A stretch of DNA of 64,000 bases from Bacillota bacterium (lineage in GTDB: Bacteria > Bacillota_E > JAJZYS01 > JAJYTV01): positions 1 through 64,000 of the forward strand of contig JAJZVM010000018.1 of NCBI GenBank assembly GCA_021845645.1, read 5' to 3'. The position numbers were made by a program, and so were the translations under genes. Under the pieces are notes generated by a model, which made no database searches, was not told where the DNA came from, and saw only the letters and a list, made by a program, of their open reading frames with translations. Positions within the stretch are counted from its first letter, which is position 1. The number at the start of each line of letters is the position of its first letter. Below are positions 26,625 to 34,564 of this stretch, piece after piece.

Positions 26625-27221
26625 CTAGCGTGGCCGCCCTCCATCGATGACCATGCGGAAGAGCGTCGAGGCCATCTCGCCGGGCGGAAGGGGCCCGTCG
26701 GGCCTGTACCAGCGGAAGGCCCAGTTGAAGACGCCCAGTACCGCGAGACTGAACAGCTTGGCGTCGAGGTCCGGCCGCAGCTGGCCCCGGTCCTGGGCCT
26801 CCTCCACCAGGCTGCGCACCGCGAGTTCGTAGCGGTCGCGCTTCGCCTGGACGATGCGGAACTTTTCGTGGGTGAGAAAACGGGCCTCGTTGTGGAAGAC
26901 GGCCATGTGGTCGTGGAATGTCGACATGCTCTCGAGGTGGTGGCAGAGGATGGCCATGAGGCGGTCGAGCGGGTCGCCGTCCTCCTTGGCCATCCGCTCG
27001 GCGTACTCGAGCAGATGGTCGATGAAGGTGTCGTGGAACAGCAGCAGGAGGTCTTCCTTCGAGTCGAAGTAGTGGTAGAAGGCGCCCTTTGAGCATCCCG
27101 CCGCGTCGATCACGTCCTGGAGCGACGTCGCGTGGTAGCCCCGCTCGCCGAAAAGGCGCAGGGCGGCGTTCAGGAGGTTCGTGCGTGTGTCGTCAACCGG
27201 ATTCCTGGCCTGCCTCGATAT
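26625..27221 (-). CDS. TetR-family regulator, no canonical start codon visible
   Basis: The frame is open from a stop at 27228-27230 to the TAG at 26625. From about 27190 it reads a full TetR N-terminus: TRTNLLNAALRLFGERGYHATSLQDVI (split here for length: helix 1 TRTNLLNAALRLFGERG, then YHATSLQDVIDAAG), followed by the recognition helix SKGAFYHYFDSKEDLL. The ligand domain of about 140 residues follows. No ATG, GTG, TTG or CTG occurs in frame before helix 1; the first one (GTG 27111-27113) would remove half of the DNA-binding domain. Either a rare start (ATA 27219-27221) is used, or one base is wrong or shifted near 27196. A half operator CCGGTCGGTCT lies just upstream, identical to the site before the acyl-CoA synthetase. 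Likely a repressor of fatty-acid degradation that responds to acyl-CoA; inference. Confidence 0.75.
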   Translation of the reverse strand: MSRQARNPVDDTRTNLLNAALRLFGERGYHATSLQDVIDAAGCSKGAFYHYFDSKEDLLLLFHDTFIDHLLEYAERMAKEDGDPLDRLMAILCHHLESMSTFHDHMAVFHNEARFLTHEKFRIVQAKRDRYELAVRSLVEEAQDRGQLRPDLDAKLFSLAVLGVFNWAFRWYRPDGPLPPGEMASTLFRMVIDGGRPR

Positions 27222-27236
27222 GACCGCTCACGTCCT

Positions 27237-27247
27237 CCGGTCGGTCT
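27237..27247. promoter_or_regulatory. Half operator before the TetR gene
   Basis: CCGGTCGGTCT, exactly the same 11 bases as at 12080-12090. It lies about 16 bases before the open frame of the TetR gene, which fits autoregulation. The left arm of the palindrome is poorly kept (GTCCT). Confidence 0.45.
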
Positions 27248-27365
27248 ACTGGGACTGGTCCCTTTGATCATCATAGCGCAGAGTGGCGACCGCGGCCCGA
27301 GGCCGCCGCCCGCCCCTGTCGCCCAACATGTCCACCCGGGCCGCTCCTAGCCAGGTGCGGCTCCC

Positions 27366-27500
27366 TCAGGGGTCCGGCCAGACGGCGAAATGCTTTGAAC
27401 CCGGGAGTCCCCCGGTGTGCAGGTAGTCGCCGTCGGCCTGCATGTGCAGGCCAAGGGCGCCCGTATAGAAGTCGCGCGCGGCGGCCGCATCCCTCGACAC
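27366..27500 (-). pseudogene. Remnant of a VOC/glyoxalase-family gene
   Basis: A 44-codon frame starting at GTG 27498-27500, with GGGAGG upstream, reads a typical VOC N-terminus: VSRDAAAARDFYTGALGL, then ADGDYLHTGG and a TGA at 27366-27368. Intact VOC domains have about 120 residues and a second metal-ligand half, absent here. So this is a truncated copy; the region between the TetR gene and the MMPL gene holds nothing else I can support. Confidence 0.55.
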
Positions 27501-27717
27501 GGCGTGGCACCTCCCGGAGCGGGTACGTGACGTTCGCTCAGCCCGCCTGGACCGGCCGAGCGCCTATCTGCGTGTGCGTCGCGGGATAGGTTCGCCACGA
27601 TGGGACGCGCCTTCCCCCGGCTGGGCCGGATCGCCTTGCGCCCGAGGGGCGTACATGCCATTGTGATCAGGACTGCGCTTTGCGAAAGCGCCAAAGCAGA
27701 CGAAGGACGGTGCCCGA

Positions 27718-29778
27718 TTGCCGCTCACGGCGAGGCGTCCCTGGGTCACGATCGCTCTAGGGTTCCTGCTGCTCGCCGCCGCGGTGCCGCTGCTCTCTCA
27801 GGTGACCGATCACCTGGGATCCGGCGGCTTCTCCGCCCCGCACAGCGTGGCCGCCAAGGCCGACGCCAGCGTGGGGCACCTGGTCCAGCCGGCATCCGTG
27901 CCGACGACGCTGATCGACGGTTTGTCGGCGAGCCGGCTGCAGGGCATGGCGAAAGTCTCGGGCATACCGGCGCAATGGCTGCACGCCCTTGGCCCGCGCT
28001 CCGAGGTGCTGGTGCCCGGACAGGACAACGCGGCCGCGAAGCGCTTTCTCACCCTGGCCAGGCGGGGCGGCGCCACGCTGACGGCCGTCAATGCCGATAG
28101 CCTCGGCCGGGCTGTCAGCCACCAGGCCATCCAGGCGTTCAGCTCCAGCACGGTGGTGGCCGTGCCCGCGCTGCTCATCCTGCTGCTCCTGGTCTTCGGG
28201 GCCGTGCTGCCCGCCTTGCTGCCGCTTGTCACGGCCGGAGCCGGCACCGTCCTGACCTTGGCCGTCGTGGCGATCGTCGAGCGCTACGTGCCGCTCTCCG
28301 TGTATCTCCTGCAGATCGTCAGCTTCCTCGCGCTCGGCGTCGGCGTCGATTACGCGCTCTTCGTCTCGACGCGTTTCAGGGGCGCGCTCGAGGCCGGAGC
28401 GGGCGTGGAGGACGCGCTCTCGCTCGCCATGCGCACCTCCGGGCGCTCCGTGCTGTTCTCGGGCCTGGCCGTCGCGCTCGCGATCGGGGCGCTCGTCCTC
28501 GGCGGCACGGCGTACTGGCGCGGCATGGCCCTCGGCGGCGGCGCGGCGGTGGCTTCGGTGCTGCTCGTGACCCACACCCTGCTGCCGCCGCTCTTGCGGC
28601 TGATGGGCCGCCGGGCGAGCCTCGGCCGCATCCGCTTCGCCATGCCGGAGTGGCGTCTATGGCGCATCCTGGCCAACTGGGCGACCGCGCGACCCGGCAT
28701 GGCCCTGACGCTCGGGCTGCTGGTGCTGGCGGTGCCCGCCGTGGCGGCGCCGGCCATGCGAGCCAGCATACCGGCCGACATCGCGGCGATGCTGCCGCGG
28801 AGCTCGCCGCTCGCGCGGGCGCAGGCGGTGGAGCAGCAGGTGCGGGGCGCCGGCGAGATCGCGCCGTTCGTCGTGGCCCTTTCGCTGCCGGAGAGCGTGA
28901 CCTCGCCGTCGGCCTGGCAGACGGTCGGGCAGGTCACGGACAAGCTCCGTGCGATGCCGGGCGTCAAATCGGTCGCATCGCCGAGCGGACAGCTCAGTCC
29001 CGAGGTGCTCGCGGCAAGCGCCGCGAGGCCGCAGAGTCCCTTGCGGGCGTTCGTCAGCGGGCCACGCTCCGTGGACCTCTTCGTGACGCCGACCTCGGGA
29101 CCCGATAGCCAGGCGACCTTGAGCCTGCTCGGCCGCATGCAGGCGGGCCTCGGCCGGACGCAGGGCGCCCGGGTGGCGATCGGCGGCCAGGTCGCGGCGG
29201 TGCAGGAGTTCAACAGCTATCTTGCGGCAAGGCTCCCGGCGATGGCGCTGGCGGTGGTGCTGGTCGCTCTCCTGGTGCTCTGGCTCGCGACGGGCTCTCT
29301 GCTGCAGGCCGTGCTCGGCGTGCTGATGAACGCCCTCGTGACGCTCGCGACCGCAGGCATCCTCGTCACGGTGATCGAGCGCGGCGCCTTCGGCATCACG
29401 CCGCAGCCACTGAATCTGGCGGTCACGCCGCTCGTCTTCGTGATGCTGTTCGGCCTCTCGATGGATTACGAGGTGATCCTGCTGCACCGCATCCAGGAGC
29501 GTCTCCGGCAGGGCGACCTGCCGAGGCACGCCGCGACGCACGCCGTCGCGACGACGGGCGGCATGATCACGGGCGCAGGCCTCATCATGGTGGCCGTGGT
29601 GGCGGCGCTGCTCGTCAGTCCCTTCGTGGTCCTGCAGACGCTCGCGATCGGACTCGTCAGCGCCGTCCTGCTCGACACGCTGGTCGTGCGCACATTCCTC
29701 GTCCCGGCCGCCGTGACGCTGCTTGGGCGCCACGCCTTCTGGCCAGGCCGGAGCCAGCCGAGGCACCTGGCGAAGTAG
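27718..29778 (+). CDS. MMPL-family RND transporter
   Basis: 686 residues in two homologous halves, each with one N-terminal helix, an extracytoplasmic loop and a block of five helices. The first block contains GVGVDYALFVSTRFR (about residue 207), the second LFGLSMDYEVILLHRIQERL (about 578), both carrying the GxxxDY motif used for proton coupling in MmpL-type exporters. Family members export lipids, siderophores or toxic compounds. Start TTG 27718 with AAGGACG upstream. It is divergent from the TetR gene, but a VOC remnant lies between, so control by that regulator is uncertain. Confidence 0.9.
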   Translation: MPLTARRPWVTIALGFLLLAAAVPLLSQVTDHLGSGGFSAPHSVAAKADASVGHLVQPASVPTTLIDGLSASRLQGMAKVSGIPAQWLHALGPRSEVLVPGQDNAAAKRFLTLARRGGATLTAVNADSLGRAVSHQAIQAFSSSTVVAVPALLILLLLVFGAVLPALLPLVTAGAGTVLTLAVVAIVERYVPLSVYLLQIVSFLALGVGVDYALFVSTRFRGALEAGAGVEDALSLAMRTSGRSVLFSGLAVALAIGALVLGGTAYWRGMALGGGAAVASVLLVTHTLLPPLLRLMGRRASLGRIRFAMPEWRLWRILANWATARPGMALTLGLLVLAVPAVAAPAMRASIPADIAAMLPRSSPLARAQAVEQQVRGAGEIAPFVVALSLPESVTSPSAWQTVGQVTDKLRAMPGVKSVASPSGQLSPEVLAASAARPQSPLRAFVSGPRSVDLFVTPTSGPDSQATLSLLGRMQAGLGRTQGARVAIGGQVAAVQEFNSYLAARLPAMALAVVLVALLVLWLATGSLLQAVLGVLMNALVTLATAGILVTVIERGAFGITPQPLNLAVTPLVFVMLFGLSMDYEVILLHRIQERLRQGDLPRHAATHAVATTGGMITGAGLIMVAVVAALLVSPFVVLQTLAIGLVSAVLLDTLVVRTFLVPAAVTLLGRHAFWPGRSQPRHLAK

Positions 29779-29966
29779 ATCCCAAGGACTCCGCGGTCGG
29801 CCCTGGCATCGGTCCGGTCCCGGCGGAGCGGATCCCGGTGACGGCAAGTCGCTCCGGTCGGCGCGGGCCTTGCCTTGACGTCGACTGCAGGAAGAGCGGC
29901 AACGGGCGCGAAGAAATATGAGTACATAGGTGATGATTATCGGATCGGTATCAGGGGGGAGTTTCC

Positions 29967-31574
29967 GTGGCGGACGGGTCGTCCCGGACCGCGGCGGACG
30001 GGGCCAGTGGCCCGATCCGCGTGTTCGGCGTCGATGACCACCAGGGTGTGCTCGAGGGACTGAGGCAGATCATCTCGGACCAGAGCGACCTCAGCTGGGT
30101 GGGTCAGGCGAGCTCGATTGGCGACGCGCAGAGCAGGCTCGCAGCGCTGCGGCCGGACGTGATGCTGCTCGACAGTCGGCTGAAGAGCGAATCCGGCCTC
30201 GATCTCTGCGCCTGGACGCGGGAGCGGCTGCCCGAGGTGCGGGTCCTGATGCTCACGGGCTCCACCGATGCCGCCCTGCTGCTGCAGGCCCTGGCGGCGG
30301 GAGCCACAGGCTTTCTGATCAAGCAGGCCAGGGGCCGCGACATCGTCGACGCGATCCGGCGGGTGCGCCAGGGCGAGGTCGTCTGGGACGTGCGCATGGG
30401 CCAGGCGGTGCTGCAGCACTTCCGGGAGGTCGGGGGCCAGGGCGTCGGCAACGAGCGCCTCGAGCGCTACCGCGAGCGCGTGCACAGCCTCTACCAGGGC
30501 ATGACGGCCATCGCGGGCATCCGCAGCGTCGAGGAGATGCTGCAGCGGGTGCTCTCCCTGGCCCGCGAGCTGACCGGGGCGCGCTACGCGGCGCTCGCCG
30601 TGCTGCTGCCGGACGAGTCGATCGCCCAGTTCCTCACGGAGGGGCTGACGCCCGGGGAGATGCGGGCGATGGGGGCCCTGCCGCGCGGCAAAGGGCTTCT
30701 GGGCGAGGTGATCCATACGCGCCGGCCCCTGCGCGTCAACGACATCCCTTCACATCCGCGGGCCTCCGGCTGGCCGCCCGGCCACCCGCCGATGCGCACC
30801 TTCCTCGGCATGCCGATGCTGGTCCACGGCGAGGTGGTGGGGCACCTCTACATGACCGACAAGCGGGGTGGCGAGGCGTTCTCGGCCGAGGACGAGGAAC
30901 TTGTCGGCCTGCTCGCGAGCCTGGGCGCCGTCCTCGTGAAGAACCAGCGCCTCAACGAGGACCTGGGCAGGCTGGCCGTTGTGGAGGAGCGCCAGCGCAT
31001 CGGCATGAACCTGCACGACGGCACCTTGCAGACGATCTACTCGGTCCTGCTCGGGCTCGACGCGCTGCTCGGCGAGATGCCGGAAGGCAGCCGCACCTAC
31101 GATGCGGTGAACCGCCTCGCGGAGCGGCTGCGGGAGGTGACGGACGAGATCCGCCGCTACGTGCTCGACCTCAAGTCCGACGCGCGCCCGCTGATGAGCA
31201 CGGTGGAGGAGATCGCGCAGGAGCTCGGCCTCGGCGAGAAGCTGCGCATCCATTCCTCCGACATGTCCTATACGCAGCTGCCGGAGGAGACGGTGGAGCA
31301 CCTGGCGCGCTTCACGCAGGAGGCCCTCAGCAACGTGGCGCGCCACGCCCAGGCGACGCGGGTGGACGTGACCTGGCGACGGGTGGGCGACGAGTTCCAG
31401 CTGATGATCGACGACGACGGCGTCGGCTTCGACACGAGCCAGCCTTCGCCGCCTGGCCACCATGGCCGCCGCCATCTCGAGGAACGCGCGCGGCTGGCCG
31501 GTGGCCGGCTGCAGGTGGACAGCCGGCCGCACGAGGGGGCGCGGATCCTGCTGACGGCGCCGATGCCGCGCTGA
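29967..31574 (+). CDS. Receiver-GAF-histidine kinase hybrid (NarX/HisKA_3 type)
   Basis: 535 residues. Residues 17-135 are a receiver domain of the NarL/FixJ kind, with acidic pair Asp23-Asp24, phospho-acceptor Asp69 in MLLDSRLKSESGLDL, Thr97 and Lys119. The usual LuxR-type HTH is missing; instead a GAF domain (about 185-325) and a HisKA_3 kinase follow, with His350 in EERQRIGMNLHDG, N-box SNVARHAQATRVDV and G-box DDDGVGFD. There is no membrane helix. So a phosphorylated receiver probably sets the activity of a soluble kinase that senses a small ligand. No separate regulator is adjacent. GTG 29967 has GGGGGGAG 6 bases upstream. A terminator follows. Confidence 0.88.
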   Translation: MADGSSRTAADGASGPIRVFGVDDHQGVLEGLRQIISDQSDLSWVGQASSIGDAQSRLAALRPDVMLLDSRLKSESGLDLCAWTRERLPEVRVLMLTGSTDAALLLQALAAGATGFLIKQARGRDIVDAIRRVRQGEVVWDVRMGQAVLQHFREVGGQGVGNERLERYRERVHSLYQGMTAIAGIRSVEEMLQRVLSLARELTGARYAALAVLLPDESIAQFLTEGLTPGEMRAMGALPRGKGLLGEVIHTRRPLRVNDIPSHPRASGWPPGHPPMRTFLGMPMLVHGEVVGHLYMTDKRGGEAFSAEDEELVGLLASLGAVLVKNQRLNEDLGRLAVVEERQRIGMNLHDGTLQTIYSVLLGLDALLGEMPEGSRTYDAVNRLAERLREVTDEIRRYVLDLKSDARPLMSTVEEIAQELGLGEKLRIHSSDMSYTQLPEETVEHLARFTQEALSNVARHAQATRVDVTWRRVGDEFQLMIDDDGVGFDTSQPSPPGHHGRRHLEERARLAGGRLQVDSRPHEGARILLTAPMPR

Positions 31575-31595
31575 GATCCCCGCTGGACCCGTCAC

Positions 31596-31625
31596 GAGGC
31601 GCTCGCCCGCTTGGGCGGGCGCCTC
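31596..31625 (+). terminator. Rho-independent terminator after hybrid kinase
   Basis: 13-bp hairpin GAGGCGCTCGCCC / GGGCGGGCGCCTC (one G-U pair) with a 4-base loop, followed by GCGCTTCTTT. It begins 22 bases after the kinase stop and separates it from the next operon. Confidence 0.75.
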
Positions 31626-31728
31626 GCGCTTCTTTGGACCGGGCGTGCCGCACCCCGGCAGGCTCTCGGCCGTCGCTGGCGAAGGATGAGGCCTGTCCCC
31701 AGAGTGAGCGCGAAGGAGTGCGACGGAT

Positions 31729-32556
31729 TTGGCGCGGCTCGTCCTTGGACTCGTGCAGATGAACCTCTCGGTCTCGGTGGCCGAGAACCTCGAGAAAGCC
31801 GAGACCCTCCTCCGCGACGTGCGCAGGCAAGGAGCGTCGATCGCCCTTCTGCCCGAGCTGTTCCCGCTGCCCTGGGTCGCCGCGGGGGAAGACAGCCGGG
31901 CGTTCGCCTTCGCGGAGGACGAGGACGGCCCGACGCTCGGCCGCATGCGCGCCATAGCGGCGGAGGCGGGGATCGCCCTCGCGGTGCCCATCTACGAGCG
32001 CAGCGGCGAGCGGCGCTTCAACACGACGTTCGTCCTCTCGGAGCACGGCGACATCCTGATGCGCTACCGCAAGAACCACGTGCCCTACCACCCGGGCTGG
32101 TACGAGAAGTACTACTACGAGCCGGGCGATCTCGGCTTCCCGGTCTTCCGCCACCAGGGCACCACCTTGGGCGTCCAGACCTGCTGGGACAACCTCTTCC
32201 CCGAGGGCAGCCGCATCCTTGCCCTGAAGGGCGCGGCGGTCATCCTGGCGCCACGCGGTTCGGGCGACTACTCCCTGGGCCGCTGGCGGACGACCCTTGC
32301 GGCGAATGCGATGGCCAACAACTGCTTCGTCGCGACGGTGAACCGCATCGGCATGGAGAGCGGCGGCTACATGTTCGGCGGCGACAGCCTCGTGGTCGGA
32401 CCGGATGGCGAGGTGGTCGCCGCGGTCGAGGGCGAGGATGTGGCCCTCGCGGTCGAGATCGATCTGGGGAAGGTGCAGGAAAGCCGCGTTGAATGGCCGT
32501 TCCAGGGGGACCGGCGCCCTTCGCTCTATCGCGAGATCTCTGAGGGTCCCCGCTGA
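31729..32556 (+). CDS. Carbon-nitrogen hydrolase, N-carbamoylputrescine amidase-like
   Basis: 275 residues, one nitrilase-fold domain. The catalytic triad is visible: Glu in LLPELF (near 42), Lys in RYRKNHVP (near 115), and Cys in VQTCWDN (near 149). The YHPGWYEKYYYEPGD segment and the CWDNLFPE form resemble enzymes that hydrolyse N-carbamoyl amines to amine, CO2 and ammonia. Start TTG 31729 has GAAGGAG upstream. The following deiminase gene overlaps it by one base (TGATG), which suggests both act on the same compound. Confidence 0.9.
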   Translation: MARLVLGLVQMNLSVSVAENLEKAETLLRDVRRQGASIALLPELFPLPWVAAGEDSRAFAFAEDEDGPTLGRMRAIAAEAGIALAVPIYERSGERRFNTTFVLSEHGDILMRYRKNHVPYHPGWYEKYYYEPGDLGFPVFRHQGTTLGVQTCWDNLFPEGSRILALKGAAVILAPRGSGDYSLGRWRTTLAANAMANNCFVATVNRIGMESGGYMFGGDSLVVGPDGEVVAAVEGEDVALAVEIDLGKVQESRVEWPFQGDRRPSLYREISEGPR

Positions 32557-33488
32557 TGCGCGTCGAGGGGGATCGCTGGCTGCCCGATCCCGCCACCTTC
32601 GCGCAGGACCAGGACCGCCTCTGGGGCGACTTCTACGTCGATTCCGAGGTCGGTCGGCTGCGCTCGGTGCTGATGCACCGTCCGGGTCCGGAACTGGGGC
32701 TCGTGTCGGGCGAGGGCTACCGTGACCACCTCTACGACGCCCCGATCGACGAAAGGCGCTTCCTGCGGCAGTTCGACGGCCTCTGCGAGACGTATGAGCG
32801 GCTGGGCGTCTCGGTGCGCCTGGTCGAGGGGCAGGTCGCGGATCGGCCGAACGCCGTCTACATGCGCGACCTCTACACGATGACGCCGGAGGGCGCCATC
32901 CTCGCCCGTCCCGCGACGCGCCAGCGCCGCGGCGAGGAGCGGGCGGTCGCCGCCACCCTGGCCGCGCTCGGCGTGCCCATCCTCAAGACGGTGAACGGCC
33001 AGGGCACGTTCGAGGGGTCGAACGTCGTCTGGCTGGACCGGCAGACCTGTCTCCTCGGAACCTCGAGCCGGACGAATCAGGCCGGCGCCGAGCAGGTGGA
33101 GCGGGAACTGAGGGGGATGGGGGTCTCGGACATCCTGCCGGTCGCGGTGCCCTACGGCCAGATCCACGTCGACGGCTTCATCTCGCCCGTGGACCGCCGC
33201 CGCATCGTCGTCGCGCCCTGGCTTCTGACCTGGGATCTCCGGCTTGCGCTCCTCGCGCGCGGCTTCGAGCTGATGGTGCAGGAGGACCTCGATGAGGTGG
33301 GACGGCTCGGCACGAACTTCGTGACCGTCGCGCCGGGGGTGGTCGTCATGGCGGAGGGCTTCCCCGAAACGCTCGCACTGCTGCGCGGCCATGGCGTCGA
33401 GGTGCATCTCGTGGCGATGGACGAGATCCTGCGCGGTGGCGGCTCCGTGCACTGCTGCACCGGCTTCCTGCGTCGCGATCCCGTGTAG
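32556..33488 (+). CDS. Amidinotransferase/deiminase-fold protein (DDAH/arginine deiminase-like)
   Basis: 310 residues, guanidino-group modifying enzyme superfamily. Landmarks: VYMRDLYTM (Arg-Asp), GTFEGSNVVWLD (Glu-Gly-x-Asn), GQIHVDGFIS (the His-x-Asp motif) and the C-terminal nucleophile in GGSVHCCTGFL. Family members convert a guanidino or methylguanidino group to a ureido group and ammonia or amine. With the preceding carbamoyl-amine hydrolase, a two-step removal of a guanidino group is possible: guanidine to ureide, then to amine. The true substrate is unknown. Confidence 0.88.
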   Translation: MRVEGDRWLPDPATFAQDQDRLWGDFYVDSEVGRLRSVLMHRPGPELGLVSGEGYRDHLYDAPIDERRFLRQFDGLCETYERLGVSVRLVEGQVADRPNAVYMRDLYTMTPEGAILARPATRQRRGEERAVAATLAALGVPILKTVNGQGTFEGSNVVWLDRQTCLLGTSSRTNQAGAEQVERELRGMGVSDILPVAVPYGQIHVDGFISPVDRRRIVVAPWLLTWDLRLALLARGFELMVQEDLDEVGRLGTNFVTVAPGVVVMAEGFPETLALLRGHGVEVHLVAMDEILRGGGSVHCCTGFLRRDPV

Positions 33489-33507
33489 CGGCGGAGGAGG
33501 CGGGCAG

Positions 33508-34416
33508 TTGGCGAGGCTTCTTGCCCCGATCCAGGGGCGACTCGTCCGGCGGGGCGGTCGTCTTACGACACCGTACGGCCACGACCTCGAGAGTCCCTTC
33601 TGGGCAGGGGCGGAGATCGGCTTTCTCGAGAGCCGGGAGGCGGCCGCGGAGGCGGCCGCCGAGACCCTGCGCCGCGGCTGGATCCTGGGCGTGCACTATC
33701 CGCTGGTCCAGGCCCACGCCTGGGACTGGGCGCCTTTCTGGCTCGCGCCGCAGAGCCCCGTGCGCCAGGAAGCGCGGCGTACGGCGCAACGGGCGATGGT
33801 GCAGGCGAAGGAACTCGGCGCGTCCTACATCCTCTTCCACTATCCTTGGCCCGCCCTCGTCGACCGGGCCGTGCCCTACGAGTCTCTCGGCTGGAAGATC
33901 CCGCCCACGGCTCAGGAGGAGCGGCTCTGGCCGCGGGAGCGCCTCGCGGGCCTCTCCGAGGAGATCTTCGCGGAGCTCGAGGCGGTGTCCCGGGAGCTCC
34001 GCCTGCGGGTCGTCCTGGAGCTCGACGGGCCGAACCGCGTCTGGTTCGATCCCGATCCGGAGCGGGACCTCTGCGCGGCGCTCTTCACCGCCCACGGGGG
34101 CCTCGATCTCTGCCTCGACACGGGACGGCTCGGCCTGCTCGCCCGTCAGCACGGCGGCGACCCGCTCGGCTACACCCGGCGCTGGCTCGACTTCACGCGG
34201 CATGTGCATCTGCACGGAGCGTGTTGGGAGCGGCGCCAAAACCACTTGCCGCCGCTCCCGGAGCACGAGGGGGACGGGGACTACACCCCGGCGGTGGCGA
34301 TCGCGCGCCTGGTACTCCGCGCCCACCCTGAGACCCTGACGGTGCTCGAGACGGATCCGCGGGGCAGGTCGGCCGAGGAGGCGGAGCGCAGCATGCGCTA
34401 CTGCGCCGGGCTCTGA
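33508..34416 (+). CDS. Sugar phosphate isomerase/epimerase-like TIM-barrel protein
   Basis: 302 residues of the xylose-isomerase-like/AP endonuclease 2 superfamily. Metal-ligand type segments are LGVHYPL, ILFHYPW, VLELDG, DLCLDTGRLG and HVHLHG, arranged in order along the barrel. Start TTG 33508 is preceded by GGAGGAGG at 7 bases. It follows the deiminase gene by about 20 bases, so it belongs to the same unit. It could be an isomerase, epimerase or metal-dependent hydrolase acting on the same nitrogen compound; not clear. Confidence 0.82.
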   Translation: MARLLAPIQGRLVRRGGRLTTPYGHDLESPFWAGAEIGFLESREAAAEAAAETLRRGWILGVHYPLVQAHAWDWAPFWLAPQSPVRQEARRTAQRAMVQAKELGASYILFHYPWPALVDRAVPYESLGWKIPPTAQEERLWPRERLAGLSEEIFAELEAVSRELRLRVVLELDGPNRVWFDPDPERDLCAALFTAHGGLDLCLDTGRLGLLARQHGGDPLGYTRRWLDFTRHVHLHGACWERRQNHLPPLPEHEGDGDYTPAVAIARLVLRAHPETLTVLETDPRGRSAEEAERSMRYCAGL

Positions 34417-34515
34417 GCCTGTGTCCGATGAGTCCCGGGGCATGGGGGAGACGCGCCGCAGGGAGTCCAGGGCGGCGGTGCGGAGTGGCCCTGGCATGGG
34501 CCGCGGGGAAGGACG

Positions 34516-34545
34516 GGGCCGGTGCGGCCAAAGCCGCGCCGGCCC
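34516..34545. terminator. Bidirectional terminator-like hairpin
   Basis: 13-bp hairpin GGGCCGGTGCGGC / GCCGCGCCGGCCC with CAAA loop, between the convergent TIM-barrel gene and the beta-hydroxyacid dehydrogenase gene. No T-run. Confidence 0.6.
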
Positions 34546-34564
34546 CCGCGTTCGCGCTGCTGGG

